A stretch of DNA of 64,000 bases from Plantactinospora sp. KBS50 (GTDB taxonomy: Bacteria > Actinomycetota > Actinomycetes > Mycobacteriales > Micromonosporaceae). The position numbers were made by a program, and so were the translations under genes. The notes beneath the pieces were generated by a model. That model saw nothing but the letters and a program-made list of their open reading frames with translations, ran no database searches and was not told the DNA's origin. Location: NCBI RefSeq assembly GCF_002285795.1, contig NZ_CP022961.1:1798001-1862000 (forward strand), given 5' to 3'. Positions 27,940 through 35,326 of the stretch are shown piece after piece (the stretch's first letter is position 1; the number at the start of each line of letters is the position of its first letter).

Positions 27940-28023
27940 GTGCGCCAGCACCTTGTCTCCGTTCTGGAGTTCCACCCGGAAGGTGGCGTTGCGAAGACAC
28001 TCCACAACGGTGCCCTCAATGGT
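27940..28023 (-). pseudogene. infA: Fragment of translation initiation factor IF-1 (infA-like)
   Basis: On the minus strand 28 codons read [20 protein letters not shown] and then NGDKVLAH. This is the first beta-barrel half of IF-1, normally followed by ISGKMR. Here the match stops at VLAH and the frame runs into unrelated Arg/Pro-rich codons. No IF-1-like start is visible upstream, so both ends are missing. The remaining OB fold would be incomplete. It is most simply a decayed second infA copy. Confidence 0.7.
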
Positions 28024-28248
28024 GGGGCGCCTTCGATCTCGTCGCGGATGACCCGGTCCAGCGCGCGCCGGTCTCGGCGAACAGGTGCGCAGAATGACGA
28101 CGAGGGGAGCACCCGCCTCGATACAACCTGCACGGTGCTCACCTCCTCGCGCAGTGCCACGGCCGGCGGCCAGGCCATCGGCGTACCCGGCGTCCGGTCC
28201 ACCGATTGACACCGCTACGGCCGGTGACCTCGCTGATAGTGACAAGCC

Positions 28249-28304
28249 CTTTCGCGGTCATACCTGAGAGGCATATTTATGACTCTCAGGTATGACCGCG
28301 AAAG
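28249..28304. repeat. Perfect 22-bp inverted repeat with AT-rich loop
   Basis: The arms at 28249-28270 and 28283-28304 are exact reverse complements (left arm begins CTTTCGCGGTCATACC). They flank the 12-base loop GCATATTTATGA. It lies 30 bases beyond the CotH stop, so as RNA it would form a very strong terminator hairpin for the CotH operon. The low GC of the loop and the flawless long arms are also compatible with a mobile-element or phage remnant. Confidence 0.8.
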
Positions 28305-28333
28305 AGGTCTTCGATCCTGGCGCGGGCCGTGGG

Positions 28334-30151
28334 CTACCCGCTGATCACCGCGTCCTCGGCGAGGGCGCTGGTGCGCTGCTCGATGGTGCTGCGCAGCCGG
28401 TCGGCGTCGGAGGTTGCCGCCGAGGCGTCGTAACCGTCGACGGTGGCGAGGGTGCCGGTGATCGCCTGCACCGCCTGCGCGGCCGCGCCGCTGGCGAAGA
28501 GGTCCTGGTACAGCTCGCGGTACGCGTTCTCGTAGACCTCCGTGAACGCATCGGCGGCGAGGAAACGTTCCTTGAGCTTGTTGCCGGTACGCATGCCGCC
28601 GCCGCGATCCGCGTCCTCGCCCTGCGGCCGGGTGAATCCTCCCGGCTGCTGCGCACCGTCGGGGCGTTGCATTCCCTCCGCCGCCTGCGCGTTGTCCCCC
28701 GGTGCCGCCTGCGCGTTGTCGCCCGGCGATTGCGTGTCGTCGCCCGGCGCCTGCGCGTTGTCCCCCTGGGCCGGTGCGCCGTCCGGGCGTTGCCCGCCGC
28801 CGCCGAACATGCCGCCGCCCATCGAGGTCGAGTCGTGCGGCCCCTGGCTGGCGTTGCCGCTGAACGTCAGGTTGTAGTCCCACCCGACGACCCGGAACCT
28901 CCTGTTCTCCAGGTCGTACCAGAGGTAGTAGTTGCGGCCCGGTCCGGCCATGTCGTCGAAGTTGAGCAGCAGGTTCTGCAACGCCAGATAGCGGGCGAAC
29001 GACTCGACGTCAACGTGCTCGCCCAGGTGGGCGGCGAAGTCCTCGTCGGACGCCTGCTCGACCCATTTGACCAGGTCGATGACCGGTTGCAGGTCGTAGT
29101 CGCCCTTGTTGTTGATCTGTTTGAAGTCGTCGGCGTACTCGGTCTGGTCCTCGCCCTGGTAGGCGAACGTGCTGGTGCTCAGCGCCTTGTACAGCACCCC
29201 GTCGCCGATCTCGTCGGCGAAGCCGGTGTCCGGTGTCTCGATCAGCAGCCGCGCCTGGACGGGCCGGTCGTTCACCCGGAAGCCGGTGTAGGCGTACCGC
29301 TGGGCGGGCTCGGTCGTCTGCCCGATCAGCGCCAGCGACACCGCCTCGTTGAGCACGGTGCTGCCGCCGCCCATCCCGGAGATCCGCGCCGCGATCTGGC
29401 GGTGGCCCTGGTAGCGGCGCCCGTCGACGAACTCGTCGAAGCTGATCAGCCAGGGCAACTCCTCGGGCCGGGAACTGTCCAACGAGGTGCCGCCCATGCC
29501 GCCGTTCTGTGCCTGTCCGCCGTTCTGTGCCTGGCCTGCGCCGGGTTGCTGGCCGCCCTGCCGGCCCTGGCCTGCGTCGGGCGCCTGGCCGCCGTTCTGT
29601 GCCTGGTCGCCGTTCTGTGCCTGGTCGCCGCCGGGCGCCTGCCGCTGGCCTCCCGGCCCGGCCCCGCCGCCGTTGTCACCGCCACGGTCGTCACCGCCGC
29701 GGTCGCCGCCGCCGAACCGCGACCGGGTCTGCCCGTTGTGGGTGATGCCGGCCAGGGTGGAGTTGCCCTTGAGCCGGATGCCGACGTCCTTCACGAGGGT
29801 GCCGTCGACGGTGAGATCGGCGCGTACGTAGTCCTTCTCGCCGGTGGCCATGAACTCGTCCATCATCCGCTGGTACTCGGCCTCGTCGTAGCGCAGCGAC
29901 ACGGTGTGCGCGACCGTCGCGTCGAAGAGGTCCACGGTGCCCGCGACGTTCTCCAGGATCTGGTCGCTGGAGCCGCTGCCGCCGCTGGTGACGATCGGGC
30001 GGATCTGGACGTTGCCGGCCAGCACCACCAGGGCGACCATGCTGAGCGCGCAGACCGCGAGCAGCCGCCAGTGGTGGCGTACCCGCACCGGTATCCGGTG
30101 CCTGAGTCCGGTGGCGGGCGCCCGGGCACCACCCGCCGTGCCGCCGTCCAT
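28334..30151 (-). CDS. CotH-family protein kinase, membrane-anchored
   Basis: This 605-residue protein has one N-terminal helix (about 30-48) and an extracytoplasmic CotH kinase domain. The kinase features are VGIRLKGNSTL (about 123-133), PWLISFDEFVDGRRYQGH, LNEAVSLALI, RLLIETPDTGFAD, LYKAL and the catalytic-loop region NYYLWYDLENRRFRVVGWDY with the Asp residues expected for metal binding. CotH kinases phosphorylate secreted or spore-coat proteins. Two Gln/Asn/Gly/Asp-rich repeat inserts (about 145-220 and 440-520) are unlike the core and are themselves built of short DNA repeats. It is the last gene of the VTC-DUF4956-CotH operon; its ATG shares a base with the DUF4956 stop. Confidence 0.88.
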   Translation of the reverse strand: MDGGTAGGARAPATGLRHRIPVRVRHHWRLLAVCALSMVALVVLAGNVQIRPIVTSGGSGSSDQILENVAGTVDLFDATVAHTVSLRYDEAEYQRMMDEFMATGEKDYVRADLTVDGTLVKDVGIRLKGNSTLAGITHNGQTRSRFGGGDRGGDDRGGDNGGGAGPGGQRQAPGGDQAQNGDQAQNGGQAPDAGQGRQGGQQPGAGQAQNGGQAQNGGMGGTSLDSSRPEELPWLISFDEFVDGRRYQGHRQIAARISGMGGGSTVLNEAVSLALIGQTTEPAQRYAYTGFRVNDRPVQARLLIETPDTGFADEIGDGVLYKALSTSTFAYQGEDQTEYADDFKQINNKGDYDLQPVIDLVKWVEQASDEDFAAHLGEHVDVESFARYLALQNLLLNFDDMAGPGRNYYLWYDLENRRFRVVGWDYNLTFSGNASQGPHDSTSMGGGMFGGGGQRPDGAPAQGDNAQAPGDDTQSPGDNAQAAPGDNAQAAEGMQRPDGAQQPGGFTRPQGEDADRGGGMRTGNKLKERFLAADAFTEVYENAYRELYQDLFASGAAAQAVQAITGTLATVDGYDASAATSDADRLRSTIEQRTSALAEDAVISG

Positions 30152-30828
30152 CAGAGGTCCGTCTGGTCGTAGCCGGTCAGCACGGTGACCCGCTGGCCGG
30201 AGGTGACCTGGTTGAGCGCGACGATCAGGTCGCCGGGTTCGCCGCCCTTCTTCAGCCGCACGGTGTACATCAGCTCGGTCAACGCCCCGCCGCGGATGGA
30301 TTCCATGCTCACCAGTTCGAACTCGGTGGTGTGCCGGATCAGGATGTCCTGGATGGCGGCCGTGTGGTCACCCTCGGGCGGTACCTGGACCTTGACGACC
30401 TGGCGCTGGATGGACAGCCGGAACCAGTTGAACCGGTGCATCACGACGATCACCAGGCAGATCGCCACCGTCGCCAGGACGGCGAGCAGGTAGAACCGGG
30501 TGCCCGTGGCCATGCCGATGCCCATGACGAGGAAGATGAAGCCGACGTCCCGGGTCTCCTTGACCGCGTTGCGGAACCGGACCACCGACAGCGCGCCGAC
30601 CAGTGCGAAGGCGCGGGCGATGTTGGATCCCACGACCAGCATGATCAGCGAGATGAGCATGCCGAGGATGACCAGGGTCTGCACGAAGGACTGGCTGTAC
30701 GACACGTTGCGGTGCGTGGCGCGGTAGACCCAGCCGATGACCGCACTGAGCAGGAAGGACAGGGCCAGCGCGACGATGACGTCGGTGACGCTGAATGTGC
30801 CGGTGAGATCTTGCAGTTCGAAGTTCAC
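30151..30828 (-). CDS. DUF4956 family membrane protein
   Basis: This 225-residue protein has three to four membrane helices in the first 140 residues (VTDVIVALALSFLLSAVIGW, LVILGMLISLIMLVV, the conserved ALVGALSVVRFRN, and two adjoining helices). A cytosolic C-terminal domain of about 85 residues follows. The short motif SVVRFRNAVKETRD is the DUF4956 signature. The family is commonly encoded with VTC-type polyphosphate polymerases, and its function is not known. It starts three bases after the VTC stop and overlaps the CotH start. Confidence 0.9.
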   Translation of the reverse strand: MNFELQDLTGTFSVTDVIVALALSFLLSAVIGWVYRATHRNVSYSQSFVQTLVILGMLISLIMLVVGSNIARAFALVGALSVVRFRNAVKETRDVGFIFLVMGIGMATGTRFYLLAVLATVAICLVIVVMHRFNWFRLSIQRQVVKVQVPPEGDHTAAIQDILIRHTTEFELVSMESIRGGALTELMYTVRLKKGGEPGDLIVALNQVTSGQRVTVLTGYDQTDL

Positions 30829-30831
30829 GCC

Positions 30832-31737
30832 TCATGCCTTCTCGGTTGCGGCCGGGGCGGGTGCCTCGGCGGGGTCGTCAGGGATGTGGAAGATCGACCG
30901 GGGCGCCGCACCGAACGCCTCGATGCTCTGGCAGTACTTGGAGACCCGCGCGATCGACAGGTCCATGCCGGCGGCCAGGTCCGTCAGCCAGTAGGGGACG
31001 CGGTCGTTGGCCTTGAACTCCAGCACCGACAGGGACGCCGGGATGACCAGCCGGTTGTCCGCCTCGGCGGCCAGTTCGAAGTCGCGGTCGCGGCCCCGGA
31101 CGCGGTGGTCGAGGGTGACGCGCAGACCGAGGTCGGTGTTCCGGCCGACGTACGCCTCCCGCTGGTAGCCGGTGGCCGCGGTGGGGCGCAGGTCGAGCCC
31201 GCTGACCAGCCCCAGCACCTCGTTGACGAACCCGGTCTGGCCGGGCAGGTGCTCGATCATCTGCCGCTGGTCGCACAACGCGCGGGCCCGCGCGTACGGC
31301 AGGGCGATGCGGCGCTTCTGGGTGACCCGGTTGACCCGCTGCTTGATCTCGACGTACACGGTCGTGCCGTCGCCGATGGTGCGGCGGTCGCCGTAGTGCC
31401 GGATCCGCAGCTTGCGCCGGAACCGTAGGCCCTCGATCTTCTCCCAGTAGAACCGCAGTCGCGCGGTGTCGTAGTAGACGCTCCAGACGCCGTACCCGCC
31501 GTCGGCCCCGTTGTGGTCGTGGTCCAGGCGGGCGCGCAGTTCGCGGCGAAGCTCCGGCAGCTTGCCGCTCGGCACCAGATACTTGATTTCGTACCGGTTG
31601 AAGGCGTGCAGCGCGCTGGGTGCCCGCAGCGCGTGACCGGCCTGGTCGTTGGGGTGATCCGCCACCGGCGGGTCACCCTCGAATCTGGTCGGTGCGGCCT
31701 CACTCATGGGCTGGTTGCGGCCGAGACGCAGTCGCAT
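30832..31737 (-). CDS. VTC-domain polyphosphate polymerase-like protein
   Basis: This 301-residue cytosolic protein has the tunnel-forming VTC domain over residues 45-275. Recognisable segments are NRYEIKYLV near 47-55, YYDTARLRFYWEKIEG, the basic FRRKLRIRHYGD, VYVEIKQRVNRVTQKRR and LEFKAN. In the yeast Vtc4 family, similar Lys/Arg and Glu residues bind triphosphate and metal and make polyphosphate from nucleoside triphosphate. This gene is first in the operon with DUF4956 and CotH and is divergent from an OmpR-type two-component system. ATG 31737 is used, with GAGATGG upstream; M11 is an alternative. Confidence 0.88.
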   Translation of the reverse strand: MRLRLGRNQPMSEAAPTRFEGDPPVADHPNDQAGHALRAPSALHAFNRYEIKYLVPSGKLPELRRELRARLDHDHNGADGGYGVWSVYYDTARLRFYWEKIEGLRFRRKLRIRHYGDRRTIGDGTTVYVEIKQRVNRVTQKRRIALPYARARALCDQRQMIEHLPGQTGFVNEVLGLVSGLDLRPTAATGYQREAYVGRNTDLGLRVTLDHRVRGRDRDFELAAEADNRLVIPASLSVLEFKANDRVPYWLTDLAAGMDLSIARVSKYCQSIEAFGAAPRSIFHIPDDPAEAPAPAATEKA

Positions 31738-31850
31738 GACGCAGTTCCATCTCTTTCGGTCCGGACATCGTCCGCGGTGGTCGCGCGGTGAACGACGGAT
31801 GAAGAACGAGAATCTGTCAGGTGAACGATCTTCAGCCTGAAGCCGGACAT

Positions 31851-31956
31851 TAAGAGCCGCCGGAGTCGACTCTAAGAGTTGACTAAGAATGGGTCGTCCC
31901 GTCGGGTGGACGTCCTGACAAACCGTGGAAACGGATTACTAAGAAGGCGGTAAGAA
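31851..31956. promoter_or_regulatory. Phased TAAGA direct repeats, candidate OmpR-family operator
   Basis: TAAGAG/TAAGAA boxes begin at 31851, 31873, 31884, 31940 and 31951. Spacings are 22, 11, 56 and 11 bases, i.e. on one face of the helix. Two tandem 11-bp pairs (31873/31884 and 31940/31951) are exactly the layout bound by dimers of OmpR/PhoB-type regulators. The boxes lie in the 259-base gap between the VTC operon and the response regulator at 31997 and are the most AT-rich bases there. Confidence 0.6.
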
Positions 31957-31996
31957 TTCCGCCGGTCACCGACATCGCCTTTCTATCGTGGTTTAC

Positions 31997-32686
31997 ATGA
32001 CAACCGGTTACCGGCTGCTGGTGAGCGACGACGACCCCGCCGTGCGGCAGGCCCTGGACCGCGCGCTGCGGTTCGAGGGCTATCGTGTCGATCTTGCTGT
32101 CGACGGCACCGACGCGCTGGCCAAGGTCACCTCCGGCAAGCCGGACCTCGTCCTGCTCGACGTGATGATGCCGGGCCTCAACGGGCTGGACGCCTGCCGG
32201 AACATGCGTGCCGCCGGCGACCACACCCCGGTGCTGATGCTCACCGCGCGGGACGCGCTGGCCGACCGGGTGGCCGGACTCGACGCCGGCGCCGACGACT
32301 ACCTCGTCAAACCGTTCGCGTTGCAGGAACTCCTGGCCCGCGTCCGGGCGCTGCTGCGGCGCGCCGGGCCGCCACCCGGGCAGGCGGACGTCCTGCGCGC
32401 CGGTGATCTGGTCCTGGACCGGCGGGCGCGCCAGGTCCGCCGCGGCGCCGAGCCGATCGACCTGACCAGGACCGAGTTCAACCTGTTGCAGACCCTGATG
32501 GAACACCAGGGTCAGGTCCTCACCAGGGGCCAGTTGTTCGAGCACGTCTGGGGCTTCGACCTGGACCAGTCCTCCAACAGCCTCGACGTGTACGTCGGCT
32601 ACCTGCGGCGCAAGCTGGAGACGGGTGAGCGCCCGCGCATCGTGCACACCGTGCGCGGCGTCGGATTCGTCCTGCGGACGTCATGA
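31997..32686 (+). CDS. OmpR/PhoB-family response regulator
   Basis: This 229-residue regulator starts at ATG 31997 (GTG 31988 is possible). The receiver shows SDDDP at 10-14, phosphoacceptor Asp55 in LVLLDVMMPG, MLTAR and VKPFAL. The winged-helix domain has LTRTEFNLLQTLMEHQG and SLDVYVGYLRRKLE near the C terminus. No Shine-Dalgarno precedes the start. TATCGT at 31984 may be a -10 giving a leaderless message. The stop overlaps the kinase gene as ATGA. Phased repeats directly upstream are its likely binding sites. Confidence 0.93.
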   Translation: MTTGYRLLVSDDDPAVRQALDRALRFEGYRVDLAVDGTDALAKVTSGKPDLVLLDVMMPGLNGLDACRNMRAAGDHTPVLMLTARDALADRVAGLDAGADDYLVKPFALQELLARVRALLRRAGPPPGQADVLRAGDLVLDRRARQVRRGAEPIDLTRTEFNLLQTLMEHQGQVLTRGQLFEHVWGFDLDQSSNSLDVYVGYLRRKLETGERPRIVHTVRGVGFVLRTS

Positions 32687-34059
32687 CCCGCCATCCGTCG
32701 ATCCGCCGCCGGCTGACCCTGATCGCCGCCGCGGCCGTCACCGTCGTCGCGGTCCTGGTCGGCCTGCTGGCCTGGTTCGCTCTCGACCAGACCCTGATCC
32801 GGCAGGTCGATCGGGAACTGCGGGGCATGTCGCACGGCCCGCTGCCGAACCTCACCGCCGGGGACGCGGCCACGATCCCACCGACACCGCTGGACGCCGA
32901 CCAGGACGTGCGGCTGCAACTGCGCTTCCCGGACGGCGCCAGCGTCGCCGTGCCGGCCGGAACCGAGCCGCTGCCGTGGAGCGCCGCCGACCAGGCGGTC
33001 GCCACCGGAGCCCGCTCCAGCGCCTCCTACAGCATCCGCACCGACGGCGGCCACTACCGGATTCTCACCGTCCGCGGCAACCGGGGGCAGACCATCCAGT
33101 TGGCCCGCTCGCTGGCCGGCACCGACGCCACCCTGCAACGCTTCGGCGCGGTCACCGCGGCGCTGACCCTCGGCGCCGCGGGCGTCGCCGCCTTCGCCGG
33201 GCGGGTGGTGGCCGGCACAGGGCTGCGCCCGGTGCGGCGGTTCACCGCCGCCGCGAGCCGGGTCGCCGAGACCCGCGACCTGTCCAGCCCCATACCGGTG
33301 GACGGCCACGACGAGGTCGCCCAGCTCGGCCAGGCGTTCAACCACATGCTCGACCGGCTCGGCGACGCCCAGCGCCAGCAGCGGGAGCTGATCGAGGACG
33401 CCGCGCACGAACTGCGTACGCCCATGTCCAGCCTGCGGACCAACGTGGAGCTGCTCATCCGCGCCGGTGACCGGCTCGGGGACGCGGACCGGACGGCGCT
33501 GCTCAGCGACCTGGACCGGCAGAGCGTCGAACTCGCCCAACTCGTCGGCAGCCTCGTCGACCTCGCCCGGTCAAAGATCGTCGACGAGCCCGCCACGCCG
33601 GTGGAACTCACCGACCTGGCCGCCGAGGCCGTCGACCTGGCCCGCGCGCACTTCCCGCACGCCACCTACGTCCTGCACGCCCCGCGGCCGGTCACCGTCG
33701 TCGCCCGCGCCGGGGCCATCCAGCGGGCCGTGGTGAACCTGCTCGACAACGCCGCCAAGTTCAGCCCGGCCGGGCAGGCGATCGAGGTCCGCATCGCCGG
33801 CCACACCGGGGACGGCGACCGGTACGCCGAGATCAGCGTGGCCGACCGGGGACCCACCATCCCGGCCGACCAACGCAAACGGATCTTCCACCGCTTCTAC
33901 CGGTTGGACGCGTCCCGGTCCGTTCCCGGCTCCGGACTCGGCCTGGCCATCGTCCAGCAGACGGCCGCGGCCCACGGCGGTACGGTCACCGTCGCCGCCC
34001 GGCCCGGCGGTGGCAATCTCTTCTCGCTGGCCATCCCGACCGGCCGCGCCGGCGGCTGA
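32683..34059 (+). CDS. Sensor histidine kinase, HAMP-HisKA-HATPase_c
   Basis: This 458-residue kinase has two membrane helices (about 11-35 and 155-178) flanking an extracytoplasmic sensor domain of about 120 residues. A HAMP region follows, then HisKA with His242 in DAAHELRTPMSSL, and HATPase_c with NLLDNAAKFSP and GSGLGLAIV. The sensor loop is Ala/Asp-rich and not recognisable. It pairs with the upstream response regulator. The location opposite the VTC-DUF4956-CotH operon suggests they form one regulon. Confidence 0.93.
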   Translation: MTRHPSIRRRLTLIAAAAVTVVAVLVGLLAWFALDQTLIRQVDRELRGMSHGPLPNLTAGDAATIPPTPLDADQDVRLQLRFPDGASVAVPAGTEPLPWSAADQAVATGARSSASYSIRTDGGHYRILTVRGNRGQTIQLARSLAGTDATLQRFGAVTAALTLGAAGVAAFAGRVVAGTGLRPVRRFTAAASRVAETRDLSSPIPVDGHDEVAQLGQAFNHMLDRLGDAQRQQRELIEDAAHELRTPMSSLRTNVELLIRAGDRLGDADRTALLSDLDRQSVELAQLVGSLVDLARSKIVDEPATPVELTDLAAEAVDLARAHFPHATYVLHAPRPVTVVARAGAIQRAVVNLLDNAAKFSPAGQAIEVRIAGHTGDGDRYAEISVADRGPTIPADQRKRIFHRFYRLDASRSVPGSGLGLAIVQQTAAAHGGTVTVAARPGGGNLFSLAIPTGRAGG

Positions 34060-34092
34060 CGCCGGTCGCGGGGCGACGGGGCCGTACGCGAC

Positions 34093-34120
34093 GGGGCGCC
34101 GGGCAACGGCCCGGCGCCCC
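34093..34120. terminator. Perfect 11-bp hairpin between convergent genes
   Basis: GGGGCGCCGGG (34093-34103) pairs with CCCGGCGCCCC (34110-34120) across a 6-base loop, between the kinase stop and the stop of the convergent repeat-rich protein. Confidence 0.7.
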
Positions 34121-34132
34121 GCACGAGCCGGC

Positions 34133-35152
34133 TCAGGAACGCTGCTCGATCTGGCCGCGCATGTCGACGAACTCCACCTCGACGTCCTTGGCGGTCTTGA
34201 AGAACATCCCGATCAGGCCGACGCTGCCGCCGTCGGCCCAGACGCAGACACCGACGCTGACCCCGGCCGCGGCCTGCGCGTCGCCGCACTTCGCGGTCCC
34301 GCCCAGCGGTCCCGGGTCGATGCTGTGTACGCCCTCGATCGTCGGCCCGGTGTTGCCGAACTCCCGGATCGCGTCGTCGACCTGCTTGGCCTGTTCGGTC
34401 ACCCGGCCCGAGGCCGCGGTCACCATCACCAGGTCGCGTTTCGCGCTGCTGCCGTAGAACTGGCCGACCGTGCCGGTGGACTGCGGCAGGGCATCCTCCA
34501 TGCCGCTGCGCATGTCGTCGCTGAGCTTCTGCATCTGCGGCTCGGTCGCCTTCGGCCGGCCGTTCAGCTCATCGGGCGTCACCACCCGGGTCCGGGCGGC
34601 GGTAACCACGTCCCCGACGTCGTCCTTCACGGCGAAGTAGACCGCCGTCCCGCCGCCGGCGCAGAGCAGCACGAGGACCGCGAGGACGATCAGGACGATC
34701 AGCCCGGCCCGCGACTTCTTCTTCGGCGGCATCGCGCCGGGCATCCCGTACCCGCCGGGCGCGTCGCCGTAGGGCGCGGCGCCGTACGGCGGACCGGGCT
34801 GGGCGCCGTAGGGCTGACCGGGCTGGCCGGGCTGGCCGGGCTGGGCGGGCTGGGCGCCGTAGGGCTGCTGCCCGTACGGCTGTTGGCCGTACTGCTGGGT
34901 GGGCTGCTCGCCGTAGGGCGCGGTGGGCTGGTCGGGCGCGCCGTAGGGCTGGCCGCCGTACGGCTGCTGGCCGTACTGCTGGGTGGGCTGCTCGCCGTAG
35001 GGCGCGGTCGGCTGGTTCGGCACGCCGTAGGGCTGTTGGCCGTACTGCTGGGTCGGCTGCTCGCCGTAGGGCGCGGTGGGCTGGGTCGGCGCACCGTGCG
35101 GCGGGCCGGGCTCGCTCGGCGGGCCGTAGGGTTGGCCGGGCGGCTGCGACAT
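34133..35152 (-). CDS. Single-pass membrane protein with Pro/Gln/Tyr/Gly-rich repeat tail
   Basis: This 339-residue protein starts at ATG 35152, with GGAAAG upstream. The first 150 residues are a disordered Pro-Tyr-Gly-Gln tail that includes three 20-residue repeats. A KKKSR stop-transfer-like motif then leads into one very hydrophobic helix (about 160-183). The C-terminal extracytoplasmic domain (about 150 residues) contains a pair of Cys (near AKCGD and VCVWAD) that could form a disulfide. Similar layouts are common in actinobacterial envelope proteins. Function is unknown. It has its own transcription unit between hairpins. Confidence 0.8.
   Translation of the reverse strand: MSQPPGQPYGPPSEPGPPHGAPTQPTAPYGEQPTQQYGQQPYGVPNQPTAPYGEQPTQQYGQQPYGGQPYGAPDQPTAPYGEQPTQQYGQQPYGQQPYGAQPAQPGQPGQPGQPYGAQPGPPYGAAPYGDAPGGYGMPGAMPPKKKSRAGLIVLIVLAVLVLLCAGGGTAVYFAVKDDVGDVVTAARTRVVTPDELNGRPKATEPQMQKLSDDMRSGMEDALPQSTGTVGQFYGSSAKRDLVMVTAASGRVTEQAKQVDDAIREFGNTGPTIEGVHSIDPGPLGGTAKCGDAQAAAGVSVGVCVWADGGSVGLIGMFFKTAKDVEVEFVDMRGQIEQRS
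34871..35083 (-). repeat. Three coding repeats QPTAPYGEQPTQQYGQQPYG
   Basis: The 20-residue unit occurs at residues 24-43, 47-66 and 75-94, with short variable spacers. The nucleotide copies differ by only a few bases, so they are recent or homogenised. Confidence 0.85.
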
Positions 35153-35275
35153 GCTGGCTACTTTCCACGAGCGGAAATCGACCCGGCGATCATATTGAGC
35201 GGGTGCAAGGCGCGTTGTCCCGCAAAGGCCCCGGTCGGCGCCGTGTGGCCGGCATCTCGTGTGCAGGGCGTGCGA

Positions 35276-35318
35276 AAAGGCCCCTTCCTCCCGCACATCG
35301 CGACAAGAAGGGGCCTTT
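35276..35318 (-). terminator. Rho-independent-like terminator of the fadA-fadB operon
   Basis: AAAGGCCCCTTC (35276-35287) and GAAGGGGCCTTT (35307-35318) form a perfect 12-bp stem. On the minus strand the stem is followed by TTTT. It begins nine bases after the fadB stop. Confidence 0.85.
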
Positions 35319-35326
35319 GCTGCTTC

